Positions 52,897 through 64,000 of a stretch of 64,000 bases of DNA are shown piece after piece. The DNA comes from Parietaria judaica. Taxonomy: Eukaryota > Streptophyta > Magnoliopsida > Rosales > Urticaceae. The number at the start of each line of letters is the position of its first letter. The first letter of the stretch is position 1. A program made the position numbers and the translations under genes. The notes under the pieces are model-generated. The model did not search any database, had not been told where the DNA came from, and saw only the letters and a list, made by a program, of their open reading frames with translations. The stretch spans positions 6,820,001 through 6,884,000 of the forward strand of contig OX940865.1 in the NCBI GenBank assembly GCA_954871525.1, given 5' to 3'.

Positions 52897-54577
52897 GCTC
52901 CCTGCGAACCGGTCATGGCATGTGGCCCGATGGGCTTTTGAACCGGGATGGATCCTTGATGAAGGGTGCGAAGAGGTTATCCAGGAAGCTTGGAGGAAAG
53001 GCACTTGCGGAACCGGATCCGCCCTTAGTTCTCGGGGCCTCGTTGAATGTAAGTCCGCATTGAGAAATTGGGATCGCCTCTCCTTCGGCTCTCGGGATCG
53101 GAGGATCCGGGGGCTAGTATTGAATGCGCCAATAAAGAGACCTTTACTCCGGAAGTGGCCGCAAGCATTAAGAAAATGAGAGGCGACCTTGAAGGCCTTA
53201 TTCTTGTGGAAGAATACTATTGGAAGCAAAGAGCGAGAGCGGATTGGCTCAAAGGGGGCGATAAAAATACCTCCTATTTTCACTCCCGGGCTGTTCGTAG
53301 GAAAGCTCAAAATGCCATCCGTGGAATCCTAGACGAGTAGGGAAGATGGGTGGATTCGGATAGAGAGGTTCGAGCGGTTTTCGAGAACTACTTTTCCAAG
53401 ATCTTTGAATCTAACGGAGCCTCCGAGGAAGATTTTCGCTTAATTACAAGCGAAGATGTTAAATCGCTCTCGGCAAGCCAATATGAAAACTCGGAAATGG
53501 TCTTTTCCGAAGAGGAAGTGGATGACGCTATCTTTTCCATGGGTCCGAAGAAAGCTCCGGGTCCCGACGGTTTCCATGCTATCTTTTTCCAAAGATATTG
53601 GAAAACGGTGGGACCGGGAGTCTGTCACGATTGTTTAAAGATTTTGAACGGATCTTCTAGCGCTAAGGAGTGGAATGCTAAAAATATTGTCCTCATCCCA
53701 AAAATCAAGAACCCCGCAAAGGTCAAAGATTACCGTCCGATTAGCCTTTGCAATGTCATGCTTAAAATTGTTACCAAGGTTGTCGCCAATCGCATTAAAG
53801 GAGCGCTCTCTTCCGCGATCTCGGAATCTCAAAGCGCTTTTGTCCCGGGAAGGCTCATCACGGATAATGCCGCCATTTCTTATGAGCTTCTCCACTATTT
53901 CAAGCTTATTTCGAAGCGGAAGAAAGGGGTGTTGGCGCTAAAGCTTGATATGAGTAAAGCGTACGACCGGGTCGAATGGGGTTTTATTCTTGCGATGTTG
54001 AGAAGGATGGGGTTTGGGCCGAGAGTTTTGAATGTGGTCCGGGATTGCATTTCCACTACTTCTTACTCCATTGTTATTAATGGTAGAACCGGAGGTTCCT
54101 TTGTTCCTAAACGGGGACTTCGTCAAGGATGCCCGTTATCCCCGTACCTCTTTCTTATTTGTGCGGAAGGGTTCTCCGCACTTATTTGCGGCCAAGAAAG
54201 ATTGGGGCTACTGCGGGGCTTTGCTTGTAGGCCATCGGCCCCTTCGGTTTCTCACTTACTTTTTGCGGACGATAGCTTACTTTTTTGTGAAGCTAGTGAC
54301 TCTTGTTGTCGGGCCATCCATTCCCTCATGGTGCTCTATGAAAGAGGGTCCGGACAAGTCGTTAACATGGAAAAATCCATGATGTGTTGCTCCAAAAATA
54401 TCTCACGTGATGAGGCGACTCGGTTCTCTCGGCTTCTTCAAATACCCGAGGTGAATGATCTCGAATCCTATCTCGGCTTTCCGGTACATGTTGGTAGAAA
54501 AAAGGCTTTGGTCTTTAGTAAGCTCACAAGCCGGGTTAAAAAACACCTTGGCACTTGGAAAGCAAGGATGTTCTCCG

Positions 54578-54610
<33 letters not shown>

Positions 54611-56329
54611 GGGAAGTTCTTGTGAAATCGGTTGTCCAAGCCATTCCTACCTACATCATGAGCCTCTTTAAGCTCCCGTCTATCACCATCAAGAATCTCC
54701 AACGGATCAACGCCCGGTTTTGGTGGGGCGGATCGGAGGATAAGCGGAAGATTCACTGGAAGAGGTGGGAATCTATTACAAAACCAAAAGTGGAAGGAGG
54801 TCTCGGGTTCAAGGACCTTAGCGCTTTCAACCAAGCTCTATTGGGGCGCCTCACTTGGCGTATCATTCAACATCCGGAGAGCTTAATGGCTAGAGTCCTC
54901 AAAGCCAAATATTTTCCGCACTCATCAGTGCTCGAGTTCGAGAGCAAAGGGCACTTCTCTTTCCTTTGAAAAAGCCTTTGTTGGGGGCGAGAACTAGTCC
55001 GTCGCGGTACTAGATGGCAAGTTGGAGATGGCTCTATAAGAGCTTTTAAGAAACCTTGGATCCCACGTGCGGGTGCTTTTTAAGTTTTTGACGGAAGAAC
55101 CGGACGACGACTACCCTTGGTGCGTGTCCGATTTTATCGTTAATGGAGAATGGAATAAAGATGTTGTCGAGGCCTTGATGTCCCCCTATGATGCCGCGTC
55201 TATCTTAAAAATCCCTTTGAGTACGGAAGGTAGCCATGATCGCCTTGTTTGGCACTTTGAGGACGATGGGTTGTATACCGTTCGTTCGGGATACCGCCTT
55301 GCGAGGATGGATGGCCGGGGGGGCCCGTTGAGCTCGAGCAATGAGGTTGGAAGATGGTGGACTAAGTTGTGGAGCCTCCAAATTCCGCCTAAAGTTAAAC
55401 ACCATGTTTGGCGGGCGTGGTTTGAGGCTCTCCCAACCTTAGGAGCGCTTCGTGGGAGGGGGGTCGAATGCCTTTCTTTTTGTAGGTTTTTTGGGGCTCT
55501 TCCGGAGGATGCTCGCCATGTGACGTGGAGTTGTGAGCGTGCCCGTGCGGTGTGGGGAAGCTCGTACCTCCATAGGTGGGTTGACAAAGCGGGAGAAATC
55601 CCGCTTCGGGATCTTTGTCTCCGGGCTTTTAAGACCCTTGATACTTGAGATTTGGAGTTTTTTTGCGGGCTTCTTTGGGCGTCTTGGACCCATTGAAATC
55701 TCCGTCTTTTTGAGCATCAAACCAAGACACCGAGATTTTGGGTTGAGGAAGTAGCAAGTTGGTTCGATAGCTACAAAAAGCATTCTCGGAGCACGTGTAC
55801 TTCCCCACGGGAGAGGGAGGTAAGGCCGAGGTCTTGGAAGGGTGCCGAGGATGGAGTTCTCAAACTCAATGTGGACGCCACTTGGGAGGAGAACGCCGGA
55901 CGAGCAGCTCTTGAGGCGGTTGTTAGAGACCGAAACGGTGTGGTCTTGGGCGTCTCGGCTTCGCTCATGGAAAATGTGGACTCGTCTTTGACGGCCGAAT
56001 GTGTTGCCATACGTCGGGGTCTTAATTTTGTCCAAGACCGCAAGTGGACCGTTTCGGCTATTGAGACCGATTGCCTCCAAGCTACGCAGTTGATTAACGG
56101 GGGGAACTTTTTAGGCACGCAGGGACCAATTTTGGTGGATCTTGGTGTGTTAGCCCGGTCGGTGGGGTTTTCCGGAAGATATACGTGGGTCCCTAGAGTG
56201 TGTAACGAAGCCGCTCATTGTGTGGCGAAAAAACGTCTTTGCTCTCTGTCTTCGGACATGTGGTGTCTTGATTGCCCGGTTTGGCTTGTAGACGTTATTT
56301 GTAAGGACCTCGGTCCCTCCTCCTATTAA
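52897..56329 (+). pseudogene. LINE ORF2: RT, zinc-binding and RNase H domains
   Basis: The linker RSWHVARWAFEPGWILDEGC is followed by a frameshift near 53060-53130, then RARADWLKGGDKNTSYFHSR. RT is in the long frame from 53350 (539 aa after one TAG): KKAPGPDGFHAIFFQRYW, IVLIPKIKNP, DYRPISLCNVMLKI, LKLDMSKAYDRVEW, GLRQGCPLSPYLFLICAEGF and the active-site LFADDSLLF. The frame ends at 54969 and shifts. A zinc-binding RT-associated region (PPKVKHHVWRAWFEALPTLG) is at 55067-55648. A plant-type RNase H (VDATWEENAGRAALEAVVRD, TAECVAIRRGL, WVPRVCNEAAHCVAKK) ends at 56329. Confidence 0.88.
54579..54609 (+). repeat. 31-nt G homopolymer inside the LINE RT gene
   Basis: Thirty-one consecutive G lie between GTTCTCCGC and AGGGAAGTTCTTGTGAAATC. 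The long RT frame stays open through the run and reads poly-glycine before REVLVKSVVQAIPTYIMS. Related elements would normally have only a short SxAGRE-type stretch here, so the run is an expansion or an assembly or sequencing artefact. Confidence 0.9.
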
Positions 56330-56380
56330 TCTAAATCCATGTTTGTTAAAAAAAAAAAGATAGGACATTTCAATCAATAG

Positions 56381-57610
56381 TCTATGTGATAACACCGTAA
56401 ATCAATAGGGAATTAATAGGCTCTATTAAAGATACCACAATAAATCAATACGGAATTTCAGGACGATTTCGTGACGTTTGCTAAACTATTGAATGCTTGT
56501 GGGCCATCTCCATCAAAGTTGTCCAATCGATAAATTGTCTTACAAAAATATCGCGTCCATTAAACTCCGCTCGCGAGTTGACAATACGCATGACCAGCGA
56601 ACAATAGTGCACGACCTTATCATTTATAATTTCTTCCCATTGCATAACTAGACTTACTGCCTGATCTATTTCTCTTCAAATATCAGATTCAAAGCAAAAA
56701 ATTGTTAAGTCCATTACAATTTTAAGCAAATTGAGTTTGGCGCCTCGCAACTTTAGGCACGCAATTTTATACTTTACCATTTTTAACCTAATGTATTATT
56801 TTCAACCCAATCGGGAAATAAAAATCACTACTTCATGGTAGGCCGGTTCGCAATCCACTCCCGAGGGTTATAAACCGATGATGTTATCATCCGTTATAAT
56901 CTCGTCTCAACCTAACTCGGACTACCTCGATAACACACAACGATCTTTGAAGTCGAATCACGTTAGTGCCTTTGCACATATGCAATTGAATACGCCACTT
57001 GTTATATGATAATTATCATCCCAACTAGTTACGAACAATTGAATTGTACTCTTTTTCCCGAGTGTCCTTTTATGTTGTACTCTTTTTTTTATCACGGTTT
57101 TTTCTCAATTTAACTTTTCTGATAAAAGTATTAACGAGACAACTTGATCAATAATACACTCTATCTTTTTTACTTATACATATGTTTATTTCTCTCATTG
57201 ATAAAACTAATTAAACAATTCTAATTAATACTAAAGTAGATTTAATTTTAATTAATTGTTTTATAATTTTTAAAAAACCTTTTTATAAGTAAACAATTTT
57301 TTTTAAAAACATTTTATTTTATACCAAATCAGGTTTAAATTTAAATATATCTCACATAATCATTGACAATTTGTCGTAATGTATTAATATTACATATAAT
57401 ATTTTCTTTTGCCGCAACGTAAAATCACTCCACGCGGCCACGTAACTCGCGAGCTTATCGGATTGTGTGTAACGCTAAACATGAGTAAATGATCACTAGG
57501 CTTTCGCAAGTGGCAAGAGAAATTTTATGTGAGTTAGCCACCTTGAGTACCAAGGACTGTATGATGAAGTATTGCAACATTCATGGGGTATTTCCCCTTT
57601 TTTGGTATTA
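56381..57610. other. Intergenic DNA right of the LINE
   Basis: No gene is supported. The phrase AAATCAATAGGGAATTAATAGG, and variants of CAATAGG, repeat near 56395-56460. Around 56830-57000 a less AT-rich stretch (CCACTCCCGAGGGTTATAAA) has no clear identity. Confidence 0.45.
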
Positions 57611-60600
57611 CGCAAGACAAAGTCAAAGAATCAATCCTACAATTTTTGAATATGCTTCCACAATATCTGGTCAAGAGTTGTTACTTATTGTTGAGATAAA
57701 CATGGTCAATAGCATTATTGTTGAGATGTACATAGTCAAATAGTTATTTTTGTTTTATTTCTTTATAAATACCTATTATAAAGCATTTGTAACTGCTTAA
57801 TATTATATATATATATATGTAAAAAATCCCATCAATTATTCATTTAGTTATCGATACAATATTTTTTCTCTGCCTCCTTATTTTATATGGTATCAGAGCA
57901 ATACGTAATTGCTTCTCATTTTCTCATTCATGCCAGATGATTCTTTCTCCATTTATCATTTCGATAGTCCTTGTGCTATTTTATATGATATCAGAGCAAT
58001 ACGTAATTGCTTCTCAAATAACTATGGGTCATGGAGTCTTGCTATAATAATGGTGTGTCGTGCAAATATTAAGCTCGGCTTGGTGGATGGATCACTCCCC
58101 AAAATTGTAAAAAAAAACCGATATTCCTAAGTGGGAACGATGCAATGATTTAGTAAGTAGTTGGATCCCTAACTCCGTTTCACCTTCGCTTTGTCTAAGT
58201 ACATTATATAATGAAACTGCAAATCAACTCTGGACAGCTCTGAATGATCATTTTTCTCAATCAAATGCCCCAAATATTTATCAATTAAAACAGTCCCTTT
58301 CTAATTAAGATGGCGTTACTATTTTTTTTTACATCGCTGAAATATTTGTGCGATGAACTTAACTCTATTATCTCTATCACTCCATGCGTATGTGGTAATG
58401 CCAAAAGCGTGATTGATCAGCGAAATAAAAATTGTTATATAGCGTTTCTTCAAGGACTCCACGATCGTTTCTCAGCTATTCGTAGTCAATTTATCTTGAT
58501 GTATCCATTCTCTTCATCAACATATCTATAATCTGGTACGATAAGAAGAAAAACAACAATATTTAAATATTTGTTCAACCCATATTGTTGATTCAGCGAC
58601 ATTACAAGTGCCTAAGCAACTATATCGACGAACCGTAAAGCGCCAACGTCCGTTATGTGACTAGTGCAACAAACATGGCCACACTCGTGCTACATGCTTC
58701 TAGATTCATGGGTTAACTTAAGCAAGTGAAGAAGTCAGAGCCATCAAACTATTGTTGTCAATTTCTCTAACCAAATTTTGTTATAGCAATATGACGAGAT
58801 ATTGGCATTTTTGTCTAAAGAAGAAGCCACTGGATCATTGGTAAATTTAATAGGTGTGGTTCATACTTGTCTTTCATCTTTTTGGACCATAGATTCTGGC
58901 GCTTCAAATCACATATGTAACTCTCTTTCATATTTTTTTTCTTCATATTATCATGTCAAAACAAAGATCTATGTTCAGCAGCCTGATGGATCTCTACTGC
59001 CTGTGATACACATAGGCACTGTCAAATATTCATCATCAATTACTTTGAAAAATATTTTTCACATACCATAATCAAATTCAATTTAATATTTGTCTCACAA
59101 TTAACAAAGTCCAATTGTAATGTCAATTTTCTATCATCTGGTATTGTATTTCATGACCAACAAACAAAGAAAAAGATTTGTCAGGGTAGTGAACGAACTG
59201 GTCTTTTTCATCTAGATGACGATCTACATTTTAATTCTGCTTTTTCCCTTCAGCGATGTAATAAATTTGACCTATAACATTCTCGCCTAGGTCGTTCTTC
59301 AAGGTCTCATTTTGATTTCTGGTTAAAAATTCTCCCGATATTTTTGCTAATACATTTTTTATTTGTGATGTATGTCCACATGCTAAACAAACACGTCTTC
59401 CTTTCTCTCAAAGTAAATCTTGTTCTTCTCATTGTTTTGAGTTCATTTATGTTCTTTATCTATCCCTTCCAAAAATGGATCACATTTCTTTCTAACAATT
59501 GTCGATGATTATTCAAGGTGTACACGGAAATATTTAATGAACCATAAATCTTAAACTTTCAATATGTTAATTCAGTTTTTAATCAAACCAAACGCCAGTT
59601 TGGTAAAAAAAATATCACGCATTAACTCCAGCGATGGAGATAATTTTCTTCCTCAACTTTAAACCATCCGGTCAGATATTGGCTCAGAGTTTCTTTCAAC
59701 GTTTCATGATAATAGAATTATTTATCTACCTAATTGCGGTTGCAACTCCACAACAGAGCGGTGTTGTAGAATGTAAACATTGACAACAAAATGGTGTTGC
59801 TTGAGCTCTACAATTGCAATCAAATTTTCCCATCTCGTTTTAGGGAGAATGTATTCTTACCGCCACATTTTTAATCAACATAATTCGAACTCTTAATCTT
59901 AAAAATCAATCACCTCATCAAGTTTTACATGGAAAAAGGTCCATCATATCATCTCTACGAGTCTTCAGATGTTTATGCTTTGCTAAAAATATGAATATTC
60001 AACATAAATGATGCTAGAACTAAATCCGGCCTTTTCATTGTTTATCCTTATGGTAAAAAAGGAAATCGTATATATGACTTCAGAACTTTGTCAAATTTAT
60101 GTATCTCGCAATGTTATATTTCATGAATCAAATTTTCCATATCATGATATTCCATTTTCATCTGTCAAAAAGCCAATCACCATTACTCCAATTGAGGGTA
60201 ATCCAAGCTTTAGTTAGACTACGCCTGTTGTTTCAACTAGAAATTCTTCATCTACTAATCCAAATATTAGTTCCTTAAATAATTCCAAGGAACTTATCTC
60301 ATCAAATAATTTGAAGAGTTCAAATTCACATTCTTATTCTAAAAATATCATTTCTCCAACCGTTTCCGAGAATTCTACTCCAATTAATACCCGTCGTTTA
60401 TACTCGTACTTCTCGTACTCGTAAACCACCAAATCATCTAAAAAAGAATATGTACAATAATTTTTCCTTTTCCACTGATTATCCTCTAGCATATTATTTT
60501 TCTTTATCAAATCTAATTCATTCTCAAAGTATTTTATTATCAAGAATCATTGAAAATGAAGAGCCCAGTTCTCATGCCTTGAAATTCAAACATTGGCGTG

Positions 60601-62205
60601 AAACTATGGCTAAGGAAATTAAAGCTCTTGAGTCCAATAATACTTGGTATTTTATGCACACTTCCAAAAGAAAAATTGTCAATCACTTGTAAATGGGTTT
60701 ATAAAATTAAATATCGTTCAGATGATTTTATCGAGAGATATAAAGCTCGTTTAGTCGCAAGAGGTTATACTCAAGTTCACGGTATAAATTACCATGATAC
60801 TTTTGCTCATGTGACTAAATTAGTCATTGTTTATCTTTTTCTTTCTATCGTTTTCATCAAGAATTGGTCACTACACCAACTTGATGTTAGTAATGCATTT
60901 CATCAAAGAGACATCAATGAAGTAGTTCAAAAGAAACTTCCTCTCGGATTTTCTCGTAAGGGAGAGTCTTAAGTATGGAAATAAAAAATATTCTATTTAT
61001 GGTCTTAAACTAGTTTCTCGTCAATGGTTTTCTAAATTATCAATCACTCTCATTGGTCGAGGCATTCGTCAATCTATTTCAGACTATAGTCTTTTCTCTT
61101 ATAATCATAATCAGATATCGATATTTCTGTTATTTTATGTCGATGATGTTATTATCACTAGGAATGATGATGATGCAATATCTGAAATTAAAATATTTCT
61201 CGCTCAAAAGTTTTCTCTATAAAAGATCTCGGAAAACTTCAATATTTTCTAGGGATTTAAGTATCGCGTAAAACGAGGGATATTTTGTCAAAGAAAATAT
61301 ACTCATGACATATGAGCTGAATCTGGTCTGATGGGTTCTCAAGCCATCAGATTTTCCAATGGAACATCTCCGCGTACGACCAACAAATGGTACACATATT
61401 GCTGATCGTGAAATATATCGTCGATTAATAGGTCGCCGTTTATACCTTACAGTTATATAGCCTGATATCCAAAATGCCATAAATACTTTGAGTCAATTTA
61501 TGCATTCTCTATTTTCATCTCATCTTGATGTTGCTAATCGGGTTCTTCGTTATCTTAAAGGAAGTACTGGCAAAAGATTATTCCTATCTTTATCTAGTTC
61601 TCTTACTCTAATAAGATATGCAGATTATGACTTGGCCGGTTGTCCAACCACTCGTCGGTCTATACCGCTGGTTATTTCACAATGATAGGATTAAGTGTAA
61701 TTTCTTGGAAAAACAAGAAACAAACAACAATCTCTCGTTCATCTGTTGAAATAGAATATTGTTCACTTGCTGCACTTACTTCTGAATTACAATGGTGAAA
61801 ATATATTCTCAAGGATCCTGGTATTTCATATCAAAAACCTGTTCAAGTTCATTGCGATAATCAAGCAACTATTAATATTGCTAAAACTTCCGTCTTTGAT
61901 GAACACACCAAACATATCGAAATTGATTTTCATTTCATTAGAGAAAAGAATTCAACTGGATTTTCTTGATCATTCGTATTGACGTTCTAGGACACATATC
62001 GCCGCCAATTACACAACTTGGGAGTTCTTGATATTTCAGCATAAACCACTCCAGCTATAAGGGGAGTAGTACTGAAGAAAAAGTAAAAGAGTTAAGCCTA
62101 AATTTTTTTAATATGCTTCCATAGTATATAGTCAAGAGTTGCTACTTATTGTTGAGATAAACATGGTCAATAGAACTAGTTGTTGAGATGTACATAGCCA
62201 AATTT
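57611..62205 (+). mobile_element. Old, decayed Ty1/copia element
   Basis: The left LTR (about 57611-57887) and a truncated right LTR (about 62072-62205) share TTTGAATATGCTTCCA-like and TGTTGAGATAAACATGGTCA phrases, with TTGAGATGTACATAG. The primer site TGGTATCAGAGC is at 57888-57899. A purine tract ATAAGGGGAGTAG lies before the right LTR. Coding remnants are in copia order but saturated with stops. The LTR borders are approximate because the copies have diverged. Confidence 0.75.
58140..62045 (+). pseudogene. Decayed copia gag-pol
   Basis: Fragments in order: Gag-like pieces (58150-58530); a zinc-knuckle trace (about 58645-58690); protease FWTIDSGASNHICNS (58802 frame); integrase traces (about 59290-59900); then RT, with VNHLxxxWVYKIKYRSDDF-like reading across a shift, RYKARLVARGYTQVHGINYH, LHQLDVSNAFHQRDINEV (60598-60972) and YVDDVIITR at about 61137. 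RNase H traces follow, such as NRVLRYLKGSTGKRLF (61488), VHCDNQATINIA and EIDFHFIREK (about 61850-61950). No segment is intact. Confidence 0.75.
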
Positions 62206-62261
62206 GTTCTTAAGGGGTCCCGGCGACCCCTAAAACGGAAAACATGCCCTTGGGGGGTTGT

Positions 62262-64000
62262 TGTTGGATATAACGGATTAGTATGCCCTATAATTCAGAT
62301 GCTAATACCAGTTGTATAAGTTTATGGCTTTGCCTTATTTAAATATTAGGTTTAAATTTATTAGTGACAATCTTGGTTCAGTTTTTCTTATCGATATAAT
62401 GAATGTTCTGATTCCATAATGGTTATTTTTTGCTATTGTGTATTTGTTATCACATTGGGTCTAAGTAAGAAGGTTTAACATACACAATATAACAACTAAT
62501 ATAATTTTTCCATAGTTCAGATTATTAGTAGGAACTGATAATCATGAAAAAATATTGATAAACTCAATCACAATTTGATGATGATCTATTACCAGATCAT
62601 GGTGCTTGTCCGCATCGTTGAGATAAAGTCAAGTATAAATTTTCTTCATATTAGATGGACAAGACTTAATTTGAACGCATTAATCCGTCAATAATAGTTA
62701 TTAAATAAGTCGAAGTGATGATCAGATAAATATGAAAAGTCTGTAGGTACTATGCGTTTATACGGTTGAACTTTAACGATATTAAATTTAATCGTTTCAG
62801 TTTACAATCAAGTATTCCCCCTACACTTTTATTTGTAGATCAGAAGGTTGATCGTGACAAACTTTAGACTACAGATATGGATAATAACTTTATGATTTCC
62901 TAGTTCTGATTTGTGGGAAGGAAATAAGTACTTATCTGGAGCCTAACGACTTCATTAACAGTTAGATGAGTAATTTTCAATAATCATGAAATATTATGTT
63001 TTAGAACATAGAATAGAATTGGTGAGTAATTTGCAATAATCATGAAACAAGCTCGTGTCATCTAAAGGTTATTCGGGTATCACCCTACTAAGACGATAAT
63101 CATAATAATACGAAAACTTGGATTCTGACAATCTGATTGTATCAATGGACTCCTGAGTAAGGAAGATAAATTGAACTCCTACGAAAGAGTTCATCTTCGG
63201 GCTATAGTGGAATGTAACCAAAGTTGGTGAAAGCACTTCACTTTCACCGTAGCTGAACTACGTGTGTCCATTAGTCTCTTTTGTAACCCCACAAAGTTTG
63301 ATGCAAAAAATATTATGTTTTAGAACATAGAATAGAATTGGTCGGATATGATTTATGACTTGATCACATAAAAATCATGATTACGTCCCTAATACGGCAA
63401 ACGTACTGAATTTTTGGTCAAATACACAAAATGGAAGAAAAGATAATGAATTTGTTCTTTGGATAACTCTAGGGTTGTAGGAAATTAAATTTTGATCAAT
63501 TTCTCTTTGAATCGTTTCATTCTGACAAAGGTTTGAGATTTATATGAATAATAGTTTTCGGCTTATGGCTAAAAATGACACTGTTATATAAATCTAAATT
63601 GAGAGGAAATTAAGTATTAAAATTTATTTTTGGAATTTTTAAATATGAAAATTATTAAAAAGATTTTTGAAATTATTAAAAGCAATTTCATTGAAATATA
63701 ATCTTGAAAATAATAAGATTTGATTTATTAAATATTATATAGTATTTTCTGAAAAAGATTTCTTTTTGGATTTATTCTTTATTTGATTTATTTAATAAAT
63801 AAAACTTAGAATGAATATCTCCAAGTGGTTGAGTAAATCTCTCCAAATTGTTTAACGGAATTTCTCAAAGTGGTTGGTCTAGTTTCCTATAAATAGCGAA
63901 GCCTAGAAACCCTTAATCATAACTCACACTCTTCAGAAAAACCCTTCTCTCTATCTCAAAGGTTTTTGCGATTTTCTCTAGGTCTATTATCCAAGAGAAA
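62262..64000 (+). mobile_element. Possible long LTR running off the window
   Basis: No gene. The stretch starts near TGTTGGATATAACGGATTAG. It contains a 56-bp tandem-like repeat (GAGTAATTTKCAATAATCAT and ATTATGTTTTAGAACATAGA at about 62965-63045, the latter again at 63311). It ends with a TATA box (CTATAAATAGCG, about 63888) and a CT-rich leader (ACCCTTCTCTCTATCTC). This is the layout of a long retrotransposon LTR, but the other end is outside the window, so it stays a hypothesis. A host promoter with 5' leader is the alternative. Confidence 0.35.

Larger units (their letters stand above)
52897..56358 (+). mobile_element. 5'-truncated L1-type LINE
   Basis: The insert ends in an A-run (56348-56358). 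It is bracketed by the 13-bp duplication TTTCAATCAATAG (52884-52896 and 56368-56380), with a 9-bp filler after the A-run. It starts inside the end of the endonuclease-to-RT linker, so ORF1 and nearly all of the endonuclease are missing, as usual for LINE copies truncated at insertion. Confidence 0.9.

Noticed and set aside
57888..57899. tRNA gene at the TGGTATCAGAGC sites
   Set aside because: These are 12-base primer-binding sites adjoining LTRs; no cloverleaf is present. I found no tRNA, rRNA or CRISPR in the window.

Overview
The window is nuclear DNA of a flowering plant, most likely a eudicot. It is AT-rich, has plant-type LTR retrotransposons primed from the initiator tRNA-Met, hAT and Mutator-like DNA transposons, a plant L1-type LINE, and very few host genes. 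I cannot name the species from sequence alone.

The host content is mainly a tandem cluster of IRON MAN (IMA, also called FEP) iron-deficiency peptide genes. Each is a 54-70 aa ORF ending in an acidic run and the hallmark C-terminus DYAPAA. I find eight intact copies: + strand at 1126, 5810, 11235, 15331, 40072, 44079 and 49646, and - strand ending at 8524. Two are broken: 3774-3993 (-), by a 25-bp tandem duplication, and 9705-9876 (+). They fall into four sequence classes. A is 1126, 5810 and 9705. B is 3993 and 8715, on the minus strand. C is 11235. D is 15331, 40072, 44079 and 49646. Class D starts M(A/S)FPKCI and carries a second, internal copy of the acidic DYxxAPAA motif. Known IMA peptides act inside cells and move in phloem; their C-terminus binds BTS/BTSL E3 ligases and so spares the bHLH factors that switch on iron uptake. 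The only other host gene I recognise is a tandem ubiquitin-like protein gene at 6674-7174 (-).

The cluster grew by segmental duplication. A convergent A(+)/B(-) block occupies about 0.8-5.1 kb. It recurs at about 5.56-9.33 kb, and its start recurs at about 9.48-9.9 kb. Class D units share promoter, gene and 3' sequence at about 14.1-16.1, 35.5-40.5, 42.4-44.5 and 49.1-49.9 kb. C and D units also share downstream sequence (11.7-12.06, 15.95-16.15 plus 25.6-25.75, and about 42.4 kb).

Transposable elements then pushed the units apart. There is a 161-bp hAT MITE (467-627). A 2-kb non-autonomous hAT (12076-14092) contains a 1.6-kb Mutator-like element with gene-like inserts (12131-13724). A Ty3/gypsy element with 690-bp LTRs and an antisense ORF lies at 16151-25597. 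A minus-strand Ty1/copia (25749-35458) is interrupted by a second copia with 130-bp LTRs (27332-32080). Further on are a hAT with a decayed transposase (35699-39145), a copia-type solo LTR (45232-45729), an internally deleted copia (46218-49063), a 5'-truncated LINE (52897-56358) and an old copia (57611-62205). The last 1.7 kb may be the start of a long LTR. Most insertions keep recognisable target-site duplications, so the pre-insertion order can be worked out.
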